From Anolis sagrei (Eukaryota; Chordata; Lepidosauria; Squamata; Anolidae): DNA of 64,000 nt. Where the stretch lies: assembly GCF_037176765.1 (NCBI RefSeq), contig NC_090022.1, positions 233,675,117 through 233,739,116 on the forward strand, read 5' to 3'. Both the position numbers and the translations under genes were made by a program. Shown in pieces: positions 1-11,858 of this stretch; position 1 is the stretch's first letter, and each line of letters begins with the position of its first letter. The notes under the pieces were generated by a model, which did no database searches, was not told where the DNA came from, and worked only from the letters and a program-made list of their open reading frames with translations.

Positions 1-175
1 ATGTCTTCTAAAATAGGTTGAAGGTGGTTTGTGAGGATTCTTACCAGGATTTTCCCAACAGGGATTAAAAGGGAATTACCTCGATAGTTTCCACAGTTTG
101 TTCTTTCTCCTTTTTTTGAAAAGAGTGATGATAATGGCATCCTTGAATACTGCTGGGAATATTTCTAAGCATAAG
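1..175 (-). mobile_element. LINE reverse-transcriptase fragment (decayed)
   Basis: Read on the minus strand, this stretch encodes a run resembling the fingers region of a LINE reverse transcriptase: AVFKDAII, then a KKGERTNCGNYRG motif, then GKILVRILTNHLQPIL. It matches the usual pattern in which a lysine-rich step, N-Y-R-G and G-K-I-L follow each other in non-LTR RTs. The reading frame changes within the fragment, so it is a dead copy. It continues past the left edge. The exact family is not certain; the RT style fits the LINEs whose C-termini carry a Cys-Cys-His-type finger, seen again at 31203 and 34085. Confidence 0.55.
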
Positions 176-909
176 TAACATTTCTAAGCATCAGTCAGAC
201 TTCTCAAAGGCATTTTAGGCTTCAGATTTTGTTAGGTTTTAAAATGTTTTTATTCCTAGATTTTTACTATATGGTCTTGTCTACTGCTGTCTTTTATCTA
301 TTCTATTGTGTGAGCTTCCCTGAGAATTTATAGGGCAGAATGTAGACACCTCAAATAAATAAACATTTTATAGCTGAATATGAGAACAGAAATGCATGTG
401 TGTGTCCTTTAAGTCACCTGTCGATTTCTGGCAACCACATGAATTTCAGAGGGGTTTTGAAGGCATGGAATACTCAGATGGTTTTACCAGTTCCAACCTC
501 TGAAGTATAGCATAGAGCATCTGGCATTCATTATAGTCTCCCACCCAAATATTAACCAGGGCTAAATATGCTTAACTTCCAAGTTCAGGCAGGGTCCGTT
601 GCCTTTGGGGTATGTGTAGGCTTTCAAATACTGAAAGATAACAGGTAAAACAAAATCACCCATTCTACGAAGTAGCAGAAGTCTTACCCAAAGAGGTAAG
701 TTGTTACGCAACCCAAAAAGATCTCACCAGGCTTCCATCAAGAAAAAAATCATGGCACTGAATGAAACAGTGGAAACAATTCTCCATCACAGGCTGTCAT
801 ATTGCATGTAGCACATAGACTCTAGATCATAAACAGTCCCTACAGTGATGAAAAGTCAGGCAATTACATGGATCAACCTCTCTCCAATGGTAGCTGAAAG
901 CTCTGATGT
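176..909. other. Non-coding stretch, nothing recognised
   Basis: AT-rich sequence with no exon-like open frame, no recognisable repeat and no RNA gene that I can see. Confidence 0.5.
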
Positions 910-955
910 CAGTGAGGCAGCTAATCCACCATGTGATGGATTAGCTGCCTCACTG
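910..955. repeat. Perfect 19-bp inverted repeat (hairpin)
   Basis: The arms 910-928 and 937-955 are exact reverse complements (left arm begins CAGTGAGGCAGC) separated by 8 nt. The right arm abuts the 3' tail of the minus-strand SINE that starts at 956. No decay is visible in the arms, so the structure formed recently or is maintained. Confidence 0.9.
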
Positions 956-1273
956 GTTTGCCATGACATTAAGTCTAGTTGTGTCCAACACTGGGGGTTG
1001 GTGCTCATCTCCATTTCTAAGCCAAAGAGCCAACATTGGCCGTATACACCTCCTAGGTCATGTGGACAGAATGACTACACGGAGTGCCATTACCTTCCTG
1101 CCAAGGTGGTACCTATTAATCTATTCACATTTGAATGTTTTTGAACTACTATGTTGGCAAAAGCTGGACCTAACATCAGGAGTTCACCCTGCTCCCAGGA
1201 TTTGAACTGCCAACCTTCCAGTCAGCAAGTTCAGCAGCTCAGTGGTTTAACCCATTGCACCACCAGAGCACCT
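956..1273 (-). mobile_element. Sauria-type SINE (tRNA head, BovB-like tail)
   Basis: On the minus strand the element starts near 1273 with a tRNA-like head containing an A-box-like TGGTGCAATGGG and a B-box-like GTTCAAATC. It runs through the conserved body (CCACATGACCTAGGAGGTGT, then TTAGAAATGGAGATGAGCAC) and ends in a tail containing TTGGACACAACTAGACTTAA. The tail resembles the BovB 3' end, as expected of a SINE mobilised by BovB. It is full length but diverged from the copy at 44650. It is not a functional tRNA gene. Confidence 0.8.
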
Positions 1274-2204
1274 TACCATGGGATGTAGACCAAACTTAAA
1301 ATCCAAGATGTAGGAACCAATCTTAACAATTGGTTTATCACCTTGGATAGTACTGACCAAACCAATAATACTGATGTCACCTGTTGACATTGCTCCCCTC
1401 AATTTATGGTGTAGTTACATTGAGAGATCAAATTACATTTTATTCACACTTCAACCCTAATTATTATTGGTGGAAAATGTGACATTGGATGAAAGTGTTT
1501 GCTTTTGTGCCATCTGAATTTTTCTGCCATGCCAGCTTTAAGCACATTTCAGCGTAGTATGCTATTTAACCGAGGGTGGATTATAGCAGAAATCATGAAA
1601 ACCTATCAAACTTGCAAAAATAAATCACAGACTTCATCAACAATGGCATTTTTGACAAGGTGCTGACATCCATCCAAGGGAGGAAAAGGAATGTTCACAC
1701 CATATATTCTAAGAAGAGTCAGCTATTTATGAAATGTAGTCTTTTCTAATGCTTTTTTGTACCTTGTATGCAGATTTGAAAGTAACACTTGAAAAGAGAA
1801 GCAAATCAATTATTTTTTGAAATTTACTATAGCTAGTCAGCATTCCAGCTTCAAACCAGTTTAAGAACATCTGAATCAACCAGATTTCACTTATGATCAG
1901 TATGATATAACAGAAACCAAATGTAGTAACATAATTAATATTTTAATGCCCTTTATTATAGGTACACCAATTTTACACTGCTTAGAAGCTGGAGAGATTT
2001 TCCAAGCGTGTGGCTGTTCAGAAAGATAGACACATGAATCAAGTAGATGTAGAAACAATCTTTTTTATTGGTTCACATTAGACAACACCAGAACTTGGGA
2101 AATTCCAGCACTGCTGGAGGATCTAATAAAAAATCCCATGAACTTGCAGTTAGCAAATCACAAGGACAACAACATTTCCTGTTTCGCTGACGACAGTTCT
2201 CATG
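1274..2204. other. Non-coding stretch, nothing recognised
   Basis: AT-rich intergenic sequence. No exon, RNA gene or known repeat is recognised. Confidence 0.5.
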
Positions 2205-2452
2205 ATGTTTATGAAAAGTGGCCAAGTCCAGGTCTCAGAATGTCTTTTTCTATCCACCTTCCACCACCAGCATTTCTCTAGATCCTTTGTATATTCTTTT
2301 CTAATTGTCAGGGTAACGATGTGTCTTGCTTTGCTTTACTTCGCTGTTTGAACATAACCTCTATGAAAAGCAGCCTCGTCCAAGTCTCAAAAATACTTTT
2401 TCTTCCACCAGTACTTTCTCTAGATCCTTTGTGTATTCTTTGTTAATTGTCA
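2205..2452. repeat. Diverged two-copy tandem duplication (period about 150 bp)
   Basis: Positions about 2205-2313 and 2358-2452 share ordered blocks: TATGAAAAG, then CCAAGTC-type and TCTCA, then CTTCCACCA, then TTTCTCTAGATCCTTTGT and TATTCTTT. The copies have diverged by substitutions and small indels. Confidence 0.6.
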
Positions 2453-3010
2453 CTTGTTAGGTAAGACTGGCAAACCTTTTACAGAAACCAACTTAGAAAA
2501 ATCGAGATACATAGTTTTTCTACTCTGCTTGAGCACCTGAGATAATTTTAATCCTAAAGTTAGGACTGGAAAGACAGAATAGTTTCCAAGACAGAGATTA
2601 AACCAAGAAATATTCTAGTAAATCAGTTGAGATAACTTGGTAGCTCAATACTTGAAGGAGAACCTTTCCTTATCAAAGCTTGCAAAATGTTTGAGGTCTG
2701 TGTCCTATCAGGTAGGGAAATACAGCGTGGAAAAATATGAGAGAAGGCCTTGTGACATGACTGATGACTGATTTCATCCAGATTTGCTCACAAGTGATTA
2801 TAAATTGTTTTAGCCTTTAAATTATTCTTACTTTTTAGATTGTTTTAAACTTCCACAGTTTTAGGAAGGGGAAAGTGTTCAGTTTCATCGTCACCTTCCA
2901 TTCTATATTTATGTACAAGTCTGGAAATTGTAGTAAAGATGAATCTACCGAAAACAACGGGGTTGCCTTATCCACTGTTCAATGTGAATACTGTACCTTA
3001 ACTCTTATCA
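2453..3010. other. Non-coding stretch, nothing recognised
   Basis: No feature recognised apart from generic AT-rich intergenic sequence. Confidence 0.5.
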
Positions 3011-3058
3011 AAAAGAAAGAAAGAAAGGAAGGAAGGAAGGAAGGAAGGAAGGAAGGAA

Positions 3059-3107
<49 letters not shown>

Positions 3108-3108
3108 C
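3011..3108 (+). repeat. GAAA/GGAA tetranucleotide microsatellite
   Basis: A purine tract of GAAA units, then about nine GGAA units, then about twelve GAAA units. It creates long low-complexity Lys/Glu/Arg (plus) and Phe/Leu/Ser (minus) reading frames that are not genes. Confidence 0.95.
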
Positions 3109-4062
3109 ATTCTCTTCTCTGAGTAGAGAAGCAAAAGGCAAGAGCTTGGTCTGCCCCAGGAAAACCTAAACGTCACACTCTAGTATCTCTGCCATTGCAC
3201 AACCTTTGGCATTTTGAAAGCCTTGGTGGGAAAATGGAGGCTGTATTGGCCAGGCGCAGTCCTTTCCCCTCTCCACAGACTGATTCTCAACTTGACTATA
3301 CGTCATATCAAAATCCTTAATCCTGGTCCCAAAACCTGTCCCTGACTTACACCTGAAGTTGACATATACATGACATATACCACATATCCCTTGAGACTGC
3401 AAGTTACTGCATCTGCTAAAGCTTGAACAACTCTTTCAAATTGCCTTAACAATCATGTGCCCCCTCCCTGCTAACAAAATCTGCTGTGGTGTTCAGAAGC
3501 ACTGTAGGCAAAAATATGATAACATGCTGTTAGATTTATCAGAACTTGGTTTTTCCTAAAACCCAGCTGAGTTTCTTCATTCTAACTCATGCAGATTAGA
3601 ATCAAAAGCAACTTTTTTGTCTTCCCCCTTTTGTAATATGTTCCGTTACAATTCAAAGTTCTTTTTCTGAAACAGTATGTGGAGCTGGTATATAAAATTA
3701 TACAGCATAAAACTCTGTGGTAAGAATGCAATACAATCACCTTCTTCCAAGAAAAAAAAATGCCAGCTCAGATCTTTTCTGCGATAACCTAAAAAACTTA
3801 AAGAGAAGCTTTATAAAAAGAGACTGCAATGTGGACACTTGAAGTGTAACCATTCATGCAGAAAAGCCATTAGCTACAACTTCACCTCATTCCAGCTAGA
3901 TCTCTGCAGCTTATCATTCACAGTGGGCCAAAAATCTAGGGGTGTAAACAGAACTGGATTATTCCTTTGGCTTTGTGGAATGATTGAGTGAGCATTATTA
4001 GAATTTTAAAACCACAGCATTATTATAAACTAGTGAAAGCACTTTCCATTGTTCAGATCACA
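3109..4062. other. Non-coding stretch, nothing recognised
   Basis: No exon or repeat recognised. Confidence 0.45.
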
Positions 4063-4265
4063 AAGGTATCAATCTCACCCCTCATCCCAGTGCTCTTTTA
4101 TCTCCTAATCCTTCCTCTGTTTTTTGTTTTGTTTTGGGTTTTCTCCCCTCCCCACTATGTTATATATTCAACCTTCACCAGACTCCCCTAAGTGAGACCC
4201 CCCCCCCCTTTGTTCCTCTCTCTCAAGTCCTAATTCTCTTCTTTTCTCTTGAAATAGAGCAATTC
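4063..4265. repeat. Pyrimidine-rich dispersed repeat, copy 1
   Basis: Shares an ordered series of blocks with 5785-6010: CTCATCCCAGT, a TTTTTTGTTT-type tract with GGGTTTTCTCCC, ATATATTCA, TTCACCAG and TTCCTCTCTCTCAA. It contains a run of C at about 4199-4208. The family is not recognised. Confidence 0.6.
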
Positions 4266-5784
4266 ACATCAACAACAGATAGTGAGATCCAGGTTGTGGA
4301 TAGCAAAACCTGAAGCGTGGATATCAAGTTCTGATAAGGAGACACCAGTAACAGCCACAAGCTGCCTATTGATCTGTGCTCCTGGAAGAACCTACCTAAT
4401 GTTTCCAAATCAAGAAACCTCAGCAAATTGAAGGAGACACTGAGGTAATTTATTCAAGTCAGCTGAAGTGGATGCCAGCTCGCAGTAAGCCACCAAACTA
4501 AGCTGAGATGCCATAACATTGAAAAACAGACATTTTAATACAGTTAAACCCTTTAAAATTCCCGCTCCCGCCCTAGTTGGAGACGGTTTTACCATGACTG
4601 GCTGGGCTATGCCAACATCACACTCAGATGGGCAGGATTCCCTGCAAAGATGGGACTGCGGCACCCGCTGGCCAATAGGTGAGGATTCCCACTTGTCCAG
4701 GAGGCAAAGGGTTGTGAAGTAATTCTGAATGTATCACTTTTGTCCCAACGAGGGACAGAACAAAGAGGGATTCAAGTTCCATGCATTTTATGAGTTTCTT
4801 TTGTAAATATGAGTGACCCATTAAGGTGAGTCTGACACTCAGAGTGCCCGTGTCCATTGTGTTTCCTGCCGAGTATTGTCTAAAGTGATGGGATTAGCAA
4901 TCCAGTCCTGGGAAAGGGGGAAATATCATTGTGGAAGATGGGACATGACCTTCTCAGTATTGGGAAATGCCATGCCAGGTGCTGAGTGTCTTTGTTATAA
5001 ACAAGTAGCTGTACAAAGGACAGGTGGCCCAAATCCTGAATTCCTCGTGTCCTTTGCACAGCTAGATTTAGGGGGCCAGGAGAGATGGACTGGCCCTGGA
5101 GATTATGGGTAATTGAGTCCTTCATATGTAGATGATAACCAGGAAAACAACTGAAGGGAATTCCTGGGTCATGAGGTGCTGACAAAAGGTCACCCAAAGT
5201 TCTTGAATGATGGCAGACTTCTCCAAAGTTTAATATAAAACATAAAACATTAAAAACACATACAAAAGGGGATACACAGATACTGGGGGCTCCCAATGAG
5301 GTAACCAGGAACATCTGCAGTGGTGGGGGCTGGCAAAGGAGTTCAGTGTGGTGAAAGGGCAGTTGTGGGGAAGAGGGAGAAAATAAGCTCCGCTCTGAGG
5401 ACTGTGGAGGGCTGTGGGGGCAGTGAGGACCATATGGCCCAGTGGCCACCAGGGTCAACTGCGGGAGGTGAAAGTGGGAGAAAGGGGAGACTCAAGCACC
5501 AAGGAAGATATATGGAGACAGAAATGGAAGATAGCACACTTTGCTGTATGTTTATTAGGGGTTAGAAAGTAATATAACGAATCAAATGGGAGAAGATCGT
5601 TTGAAGTATCCCGGGCCCTGGTAGCCGCTGCTGGGCTCCTCCAAACCTCTAGACATTCCCAAATGGGGATTTGCCAAATAAAAGGGACCTCACCACTTGT
5701 CCCCGTTGTGGCCCTTGTGAGGCAATTTAATATAATTTGACCAGGGGGAGGATACAAACTCAACAAGAAGCACTTATTTTCCTT
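4266..5784. other. GC-richer segment between two copies of a dispersed repeat
   Basis: About 1.5 kb with higher GC than its surroundings lies between homologous repeats in direct orientation. Several frames of 60-190 codons occur on both strands, but none has family-like motifs or splice-consistent structure. It could be the inside of an unidentified repetitive element or an ordinary segment between two insertions. Confidence 0.35.
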
Positions 5785-6010
5785 CTTGCTGCTCTCCCTC
5801 CCCTCATCCCAGTACTACTTAAGCTATTCCATCTTCTAAATCTTCTTCCCATCTTTCTCTTTCCTCTCCTTATACCTCTACGGTCTTTTTTGTTTGGGGT
5901 TTGGTTTTCTCCCTTTCTCACTTTGACATATATTCAGTGTTCACCAGCCTCCCCATGTTCCTCTCTCTCAAATGCAGTGTCTCTTCTTTCCTCTCTCACC
6001 TGGACAGATT
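5785..6010. repeat. Pyrimidine-rich dispersed repeat, copy 2
   Basis: Same orientation and block order as 4063-4265 (CTCATCCCAGTACT, GGTTTGGTTTTCTCCC, ACATATATTCAG, TTCACCAGCCTCCCC, TTCCTCTCTCTCAA). The two copies are clearly homologous by eye. Confidence 0.6.
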
Positions 6011-6299
6011 CTCAGGAAGAGACAAAGACAAGGGATAGGGTGATTTCATGACTCTTCCTACTGGCCAGAGATGAGTTCATTGTTTCAGGGGAAAGGATGG
6101 TTATTCATGACTGTGTCTTTTGCCTGGAGGAATTATGAGATTAGTGCCCCCACCCCACCCCCCAGCAGTGTGTATGCTTGTGCAACTGAAAATGGAACCA
6201 AAGGAAACCTCTGGGGAAAAGGTCAGACTTGGTCTATGTGACCCTTCCTGACACTTTCTTTGGCTGCTGGTTTTTCTGGTCTTTGGAGTCCTGGAGTTT

Positions 6300-6385
6300 C
6301 AACAACACATTCATCTCTTCAGCCCATTACTACTTCAGCTATTCTATCTTCTACCTCTTCTTCCCATCCCTGCCAATCTCCAGGG
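6300..6385. repeat. Pyrimidine-rich dispersed repeat, short third copy
   Basis: Blocks CCCATTACTACTTCAGCTAT, TCTATCTTCTA and CTTCTTCCCATC repeat the 5800-5865 part of copy 2 in the same orientation. Confidence 0.5.
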
Positions 6386-8122
6386 ATTGCTCTCTTATTC
6401 AGAATTTCCATATTTTATTTCTGAAATCCCTAGAGTAGGTGATCTTCAGGACAACCAAGTTTAAAATCACATACAATAGATCAACAGTTGAGCAACCACA
6501 GAAGGGCTTAAGAACTGGTAGCTACATTCCCTTTGTCCAGCCCCTGCCAACATCACAAAGCAGTGTTGTGTATTTACAGTACTGTAATCAAATCTGGAGG
6601 TTACAATGTGGACAATAGTTACAGCCTGTACCACCTGACCAATAAAAGATAGAGAGAAGCTGCAAACATTGCCCTTCATGGCAGGAATTGGATTCTCTTT
6701 TAAAGTCAAAGGTTGCTATTCCCATAGGAGCTGAGTATGAGACTTCCATTGATGGTGCTCCCACCACTAGAAACCAGTGGAAAGCATTTAAATGGGATAT
6801 TCTCAGTCCAGGATGCAAGCAACTTTGGAACTACTTCATCTTTCAATGGATCTGAGTATCATGCCTCTTAGCTATATCAGCCAAAAGCTAGTACTATTCT
6901 TTCTGAAAATGCTGTTGACTTCCTCATATATACAGCTAAAAATATTTGAGGATTGCTCTGTTAAATTCACACCATGCCTATATATTAGTGATTGATTTTT
7001 TCTGGCTGTCTTATCTTACATTAGGGGCAGAACAATGCCTTACAACAATCCAAGAGAAGTTGCTGCTGGAAACAGCGGCTCTATATCAGTTCCCTTCAAG
7101 TGGAAAGCAGTGAAATGCAGCTGGACTGGGAAATGTAAAGTATTAATGATGTCAGACTGCAGTGTAAATTGAACTAAACATTTTGAAGGGGAATTTGAAA
7201 CCGCTATTTACATACAACTTTAATAACAAAAGCACAGGACAACTCTCTTTTAGCTTCATCAAACCTGGGTCCTTTTTGCCTAAAATTACATAATACAAAA
7301 TATGCTAATGGAGTGTGCATTCCTGATATTAGTTATTGTCCTATTGATTTATTGGTACTTATGCACAACTCATTAGGTGCAGGCCTGCAGCATTAATGAC
7401 TAGTATCTGATAAATTGCAATCATTAGTACCTGATAAATAACTATGGTTGTGAAAACTTTCTTGCATGGGTATCTGTATGAAGACCTATGGATAAGAATT
7501 TTCACTGGGTTAATAAATCCTGATTCTCACAAATGCCCATGAATGCATGCCTGCTTCATTTGTTCTCTTCCTGGGAAGTGATGAGACCCTGAAGCCAACA
7601 ACAGGCTTGTCTACACAAGGACGATTGATTCAATTACACCAGGCAATTTAACACATCACACAAATTACTTTACTATTACCATGTGAAGACCAGAGGGATA
7701 ATGTAAACAGCATACATCTCCAGATTATGATCATTCTGGCTGCAAATCTAATACTATATACTATGTATTTTTATTGTAAATCTTAGCTAAGTATCTGAAA
7801 TAAACTCCTAATGATCTGTTCCTTCGAAAACAAAACATTACCCTTTTACAGACTGCATTGCATATATTTTAAAAACACTCTATATTCTACCATCTGAATA
7901 CTATATGATCTTCTTATCTGCAGGGAATATAAACTTTGTATTGATACATGAAACCAGGAACAATAGTGAACCCTATTGAAATGAAGAGCTATTAGTCCAA
8001 GACTACCATATAGACATACTTGAAGACCTACAAACTACCTAGAGAGGACATATTTTGCCAGGTACAGATAAGTGAAACTGCTGATACAGGTCTCATGGAT
8101 ACAGGAGTTGTGGTGTACATCT
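6386..8122. other. Non-coding stretch, includes a repeat-free AT-rich island
   Basis: No exon or repeat seen. The part from about 7000 to 7760 is unusually free of recognisable transposons and is rich in homeodomain-like TAAT/ATTA cores and GATA-like TGATAA sites (around 7390-7440). A conserved non-coding element is possible but is inference from composition only. Confidence 0.3.
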
Positions 8123-8136
8123 CCCCCCCCCCCCCC
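8123..8136. repeat. Poly-C run (14 nt)
   Basis: Fourteen consecutive C residues. Similar G or C homopolymers occur near 4200, 27282, 33640, 33685 and 44237 in this window. Confidence 0.95.
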
Positions 8137-8194
8137 TCCCGCTCCCAACAAGAAAATTCAGTTAGACCCATGTCATTGTGACCAATAGTTTATT

Positions 8195-8670
8195 TATGTA
8201 TCGTGTCAGGAGCAGGCCAAACAGTTGTACTGCATTTTTTAACAAACAAACAAACAAAACACAACACAAAGTTTGCAAGCTGGTAGTTGATTAAATGTAC
8301 TTTGACCAGTAGCTGGCCACTTGGAGTACCTCTGGTGTTACTATAAAAAGGTCCTCCATTGTGCATGTAGTAGGGCTCAGGTTGTATTGCAGCAGGTGGT
8401 CTGTAGTTTGCTCTTCTCCACACTCGCATGTCATGGATTCCACTATGTACCCCCATTTCTTAAGGTTGGCTCTGCATCTCGTGGTGCCAGAGCGCAGTAT
8501 GTTCAGCGCCTTCCAAGTCGCCCAGTTTTCTGTGTGCCCAGGAGGGAGTCTCTCATTTGGTATCAGCCATTGATTGAGGTTCTAGGTTTGAGCCTGCCAC
8601 TTTTGGACTCTCACTTGCTGAGGTGTTCCAGTGAGTGTTGCTTCGCGTCGACCAGAAGCGACCAATAATT
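8195..8670 (-). mobile_element. LINE 3' end, RT C-terminal region with Cys motif
   Basis: On the minus strand this reads CRANLKKWGYI, then CECGEEQTTDHLLQ, a Cys-rich motif typical of the C-terminal end of some non-LTR retrotransposon proteins (short Trp-Gly and Cys-x-Cys pattern before His). A 3' UTR follows and ends near an AATAAATA-rich tail at about 8195. Frames shift in places, so it is an old copy. The 3' UTR part is homologous to the insertion at 34401-34577 and more weakly to 29330-29408. The family name is not certain. Confidence 0.6.
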
Positions 8671-10251
8671 GAACAAATAATATAAATAAATAAGTGAGTT
8701 TTCATCAGAAACCCAAAATGTCAAGCCTTGACTTCTAAACGTAGAGAAAGTAGTGTTCCTTCCTCAGATGTCCCACTTTGTGGTACAAAAGGCATTTTAT
8801 TTTATCTCAATTGTATGAAGGTGATTGGCATGGTTAATCAGTGACAAGGGTGAAACTCATTTTCACCAAGGGCCACATCAGCCTTATAGTTGCCTTCAAA
8901 GGACCATTTGTAACTGTAACTACATTGCTCTGACATTGAAACCGTCATGGGCCACATAATATAACATGGAGGGCTGAATCTAGCCGTGGGCCTTGCATTT
9001 GACATGTGTGCTACAGAGGATTCTAGCATTTAAAAAAATAAAATAGAAATAAAACCCACCTTTCTATGAAAGCACACCCCACACAGCTTATTAGACTGCA
9101 AATCACAATGGACAAAATGGACAATCTGTGCATGACCAGAACTGTCCATCAAAGAGAATCAGGTAATAGCCATTTAATCTGAAGTGCAAATCATTGCTAA
9201 ATTACCCTCCTAGTAACCTTTCCCAACCTAGCCCATGCTGAGGAATGCTTGGAACTGCCTTTTGGCTACACCTGGTGTAGCCCACAATTTTTTATCACTC
9301 TCTTAGTACAAATTTTCTGTTTTTATTCAAAGCAGTAGATGCTACTTCAGTTTCAGCTAAACAAACCATTTTGAAGTGCCATAAGCCCAACATTTTTGTG
9401 ACTTCCATGAAAGACTGAATGGAATACTTGTTCTGAAATAGCTCCTCTACACTTGAGTAAGTTAAACACTGAGAAGCAACCAATTAAATAAAAGTTTACT
9501 GGGACTTCTTGTTGTAGTAAACTGGTTTAATATAATGGTTTGCCAAGCTTTTACTTTCATTTTCACTTACCATATCTATATTTACATAAAGCTTTTTATT
9601 TAAAAGAAATCCAATTTGGAAAGTCTTTAGCACCCTCTAATGGCGAAACTGTTATACAAGACCATAACACACCAAACATTCAAGCTATGACCAAGGCACC
9701 ATTAACTCTTAATTAGCATCCAAATGTAGAAATTAATGAATATTCTGTTCTATATAGAGGCAGGAGTTACACATGGCATGTGATATTAGGAAACACCTCA
9801 ATGGGGGATTCTAGATTTTAAAAGTAAGACTGGGCTTTGGAATTAACTGAAGTCCAAACAACACCAAAGTCCTTCAGACCAGTTTGGATGGTTCATGAGG
9901 TAAAGTGGTTTCTTTCCTTCAAAGCGCACAGAGCTGAAATTTGATCTAGCTGAAGCTTTGTGGGAGCTTCAGTATCAGAAAGGCAGACAGTCTGGTGCCA
10001 ATAATGATGTCTTTTCTGTGGAAAGCACCCAGAACAAGGGAGAAAAGAGAAGAAGGGTATGGAGTTACATGATCGACAGGGGAAAAATCAGCTATGAATT
10101 TATTTGTTGGTGGATGCATTTTTCCAGTGAATAGAAATTTGACCGTGCTTCCTCCTTCCTAATGCCATGGCTCACTATTTTAAAAGGCTTTAAACTGGAT
10201 ATGAAGCATCATAATGTGCTAACCTCTACAACCCATCTTTCTGATACCCTT
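8671..10251. other. Non-coding stretch, nothing recognised
   Basis: No exon or clear repeat. A one-mismatch CTCF-like string (CACCCTCTAATGGCG) lies near 9630. Confidence 0.45.
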
Positions 10252-10293
10252 CTTCTTGGCCTTTTGGCTAAGATCAAGTGTAGTATCTGATAC
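10252..10293 (+). pseudogene. U2 snRNA pseudogene fragment
   Basis: Matches the 5' end of vertebrate U2 snRNA: CTTCTTGGCCTTTTGGCTAA (one change from CTTCTCGGCC) followed by GATCAAGTGTAGTATCTG. It then jumps straight to ATAC. In functional U2 about 21 nt lie between the two TATCTG copies, so the fragment has lost the interval between two short direct repeats, which includes the Sm-proximal part of the branch-site loop region. Nothing U2-like follows. It is a dead, shortened retrocopy. Confidence 0.85.
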
Positions 10294-11349
10294 ATTACTG
10301 ATTTCCTACCTGGTGACCTCTATGAATTGTGCTATTTTGATGTAAAAGTATTTTAAAAAACAGGAGCAGAAGGAAGAGAAAATCAATCATTTCCTCATCA
10401 ACGTCATTTGTTTTTCTCCCACATAAACTGTTTTGCCTATATTTCTGAAATGTTGTAGGTTTCCTATTGAAAGCCACCTTTAGATTCTCCGTCATCTCCA
10501 TTGCAATGATCCACAAGAAACATAGCAATAAGTTGTTTGTTTCAATACCCTCAAAATTGAAATATTACTCTTGCCAGAAATCTTCTAAATCTGATAATCT
10601 AAAATTTGGCTGACTTGACTCCTCTCTTAGGAATAACTTAAAATTTCTTCAAATTATGTCAAGAAATTTAAAAAGTTATTGGCAGTTTTATTCAAAAACA
10701 AAGCAAATTTTTGCAGCACATATCACAAAAAAAAAAAAATCCCTTTGCCCCCATTTCGGAAATCTAGGTGGTGTAACCCACTCTTTAAAAGCTATTGAAC
10801 CTGCCATCATCTTCCTGTAGATATGAACACAAAGAAGTTACAGTTTTGTATTTCCATTGATAATCAATGGCAGACATGGGTGATGTCTACATGGCCAAAA
10901 ATAGGCTCACCACTCAATACTGAAGGGAGTCCACATGATATGCTACTGGATTCAGAGCAGAACTGCTACATCCAGCCCTCAATGGAACACGGGACTTACT
11001 CCAGGTCTTCCTGGAAGCTCCAGAGTGATCCTGCATTTTTGGAGATGTAGACATTAGGAGTATGCAAATCTTTATTTTTAAATCATAAGTTGTATGTAAT
11101 TTGTAAGTTTTGTATATATTAAGAAAGATGAGGGGCATCCACACAAAAAAGAATCAAAACTAACCCGGTACTTTTGCATTTGAATTCTGCAATGCTCAGA
11201 AGTCAGTTTCATCTTCAGTGCGAGCGAGGTGAAGCCAAAAAGGCTGCCATTCCTCTTTAAATTAAGAAGAAATAGGCTGCCTCTCACCATGAGGAAAGAA
11301 AAGTAGCAGGGCAGGAGGAACTGAGTGAGCTGGGAAAGAGACTGAAAGA
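10294..11349. other. Non-coding stretch, nothing recognised
   Basis: No feature recognised apart from an A run near 10727. Confidence 0.45.
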
Positions 11350-11448
11350 GCACTGAATTCTGGAAAATGTAATTTGGGAAAGCGAGGAGCCCTATGGCAG
11401 AGAATTCAAAAGACTTTGCCCTAAACTACATTTTCCAGAATTCTGCTC
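11350..11448. mobile_element. Short palindromic MITE
   Basis: Arms 11355-11382 and 11414-11443 are near reverse complements (GAATTCTGGAAAATGTAATT against GAATTCTGGAAAATGTAGTT read from the other end). This gives a foldback element of about 90 bp of the TTCTGGGAAATGTAGTTT type common in reptile genomes. It has no coding capacity. Confidence 0.7.
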
Positions 11449-11858
11449 ATCATCAGAAAGCCCCAATGAGGATAGGGAAGATCTTTTTCCCCTCCATAGC
11501 AACAGCCGGCTAGCCACGCAGTTTACAATTCAACAAAAGAGGACTGACTGTTATTTCAATACTAGTAAGTAAATCTGTGCTAACCTGGGAAGAAATCCCT
11601 AAATTGAAATTCTATTGGTTAAAGATGTTCAATGTGATAGCTGCTGTGGCTTTTTAAAAAAATGTTTTATCAAAACTTTTTAAAAATCCCAAAAATCAGT
11701 AGATGTATGAATATTTCTGAAACTTGGGGGATTTATCCCCTGTTATCTTGTATCATTGTATAGAAAATTCAAGGAGATGGCTCACATAGTTTTTCTTTAT
11801 AAAAATGTTATTAATCTGTGGATGAGTGAAACATTCTTAAACTTAGATGGGCTAATAG
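11449..11858. other. Non-coding stretch, nothing recognised
   Basis: AT-rich, no recognisable feature. Confidence 0.45.

Noticed and set aside
2875-3176. Open frames rich in Lys-Glu-Arg (plus) and Phe-Leu-Ser (minus)
   Set aside because: They are translations of the GAAA/GGAA microsatellite, not proteins.
4880-5458. 192-codon minus-strand frame
   Set aside because: No motif, no splice-consistent flanks and overlapping frames on both strands; it follows from locally higher GC.
8190-8668. Host gene with open frames on both strands
   Set aside because: The minus-strand Cys motif and homology to 34401-34577 identify it as a LINE 3' end.
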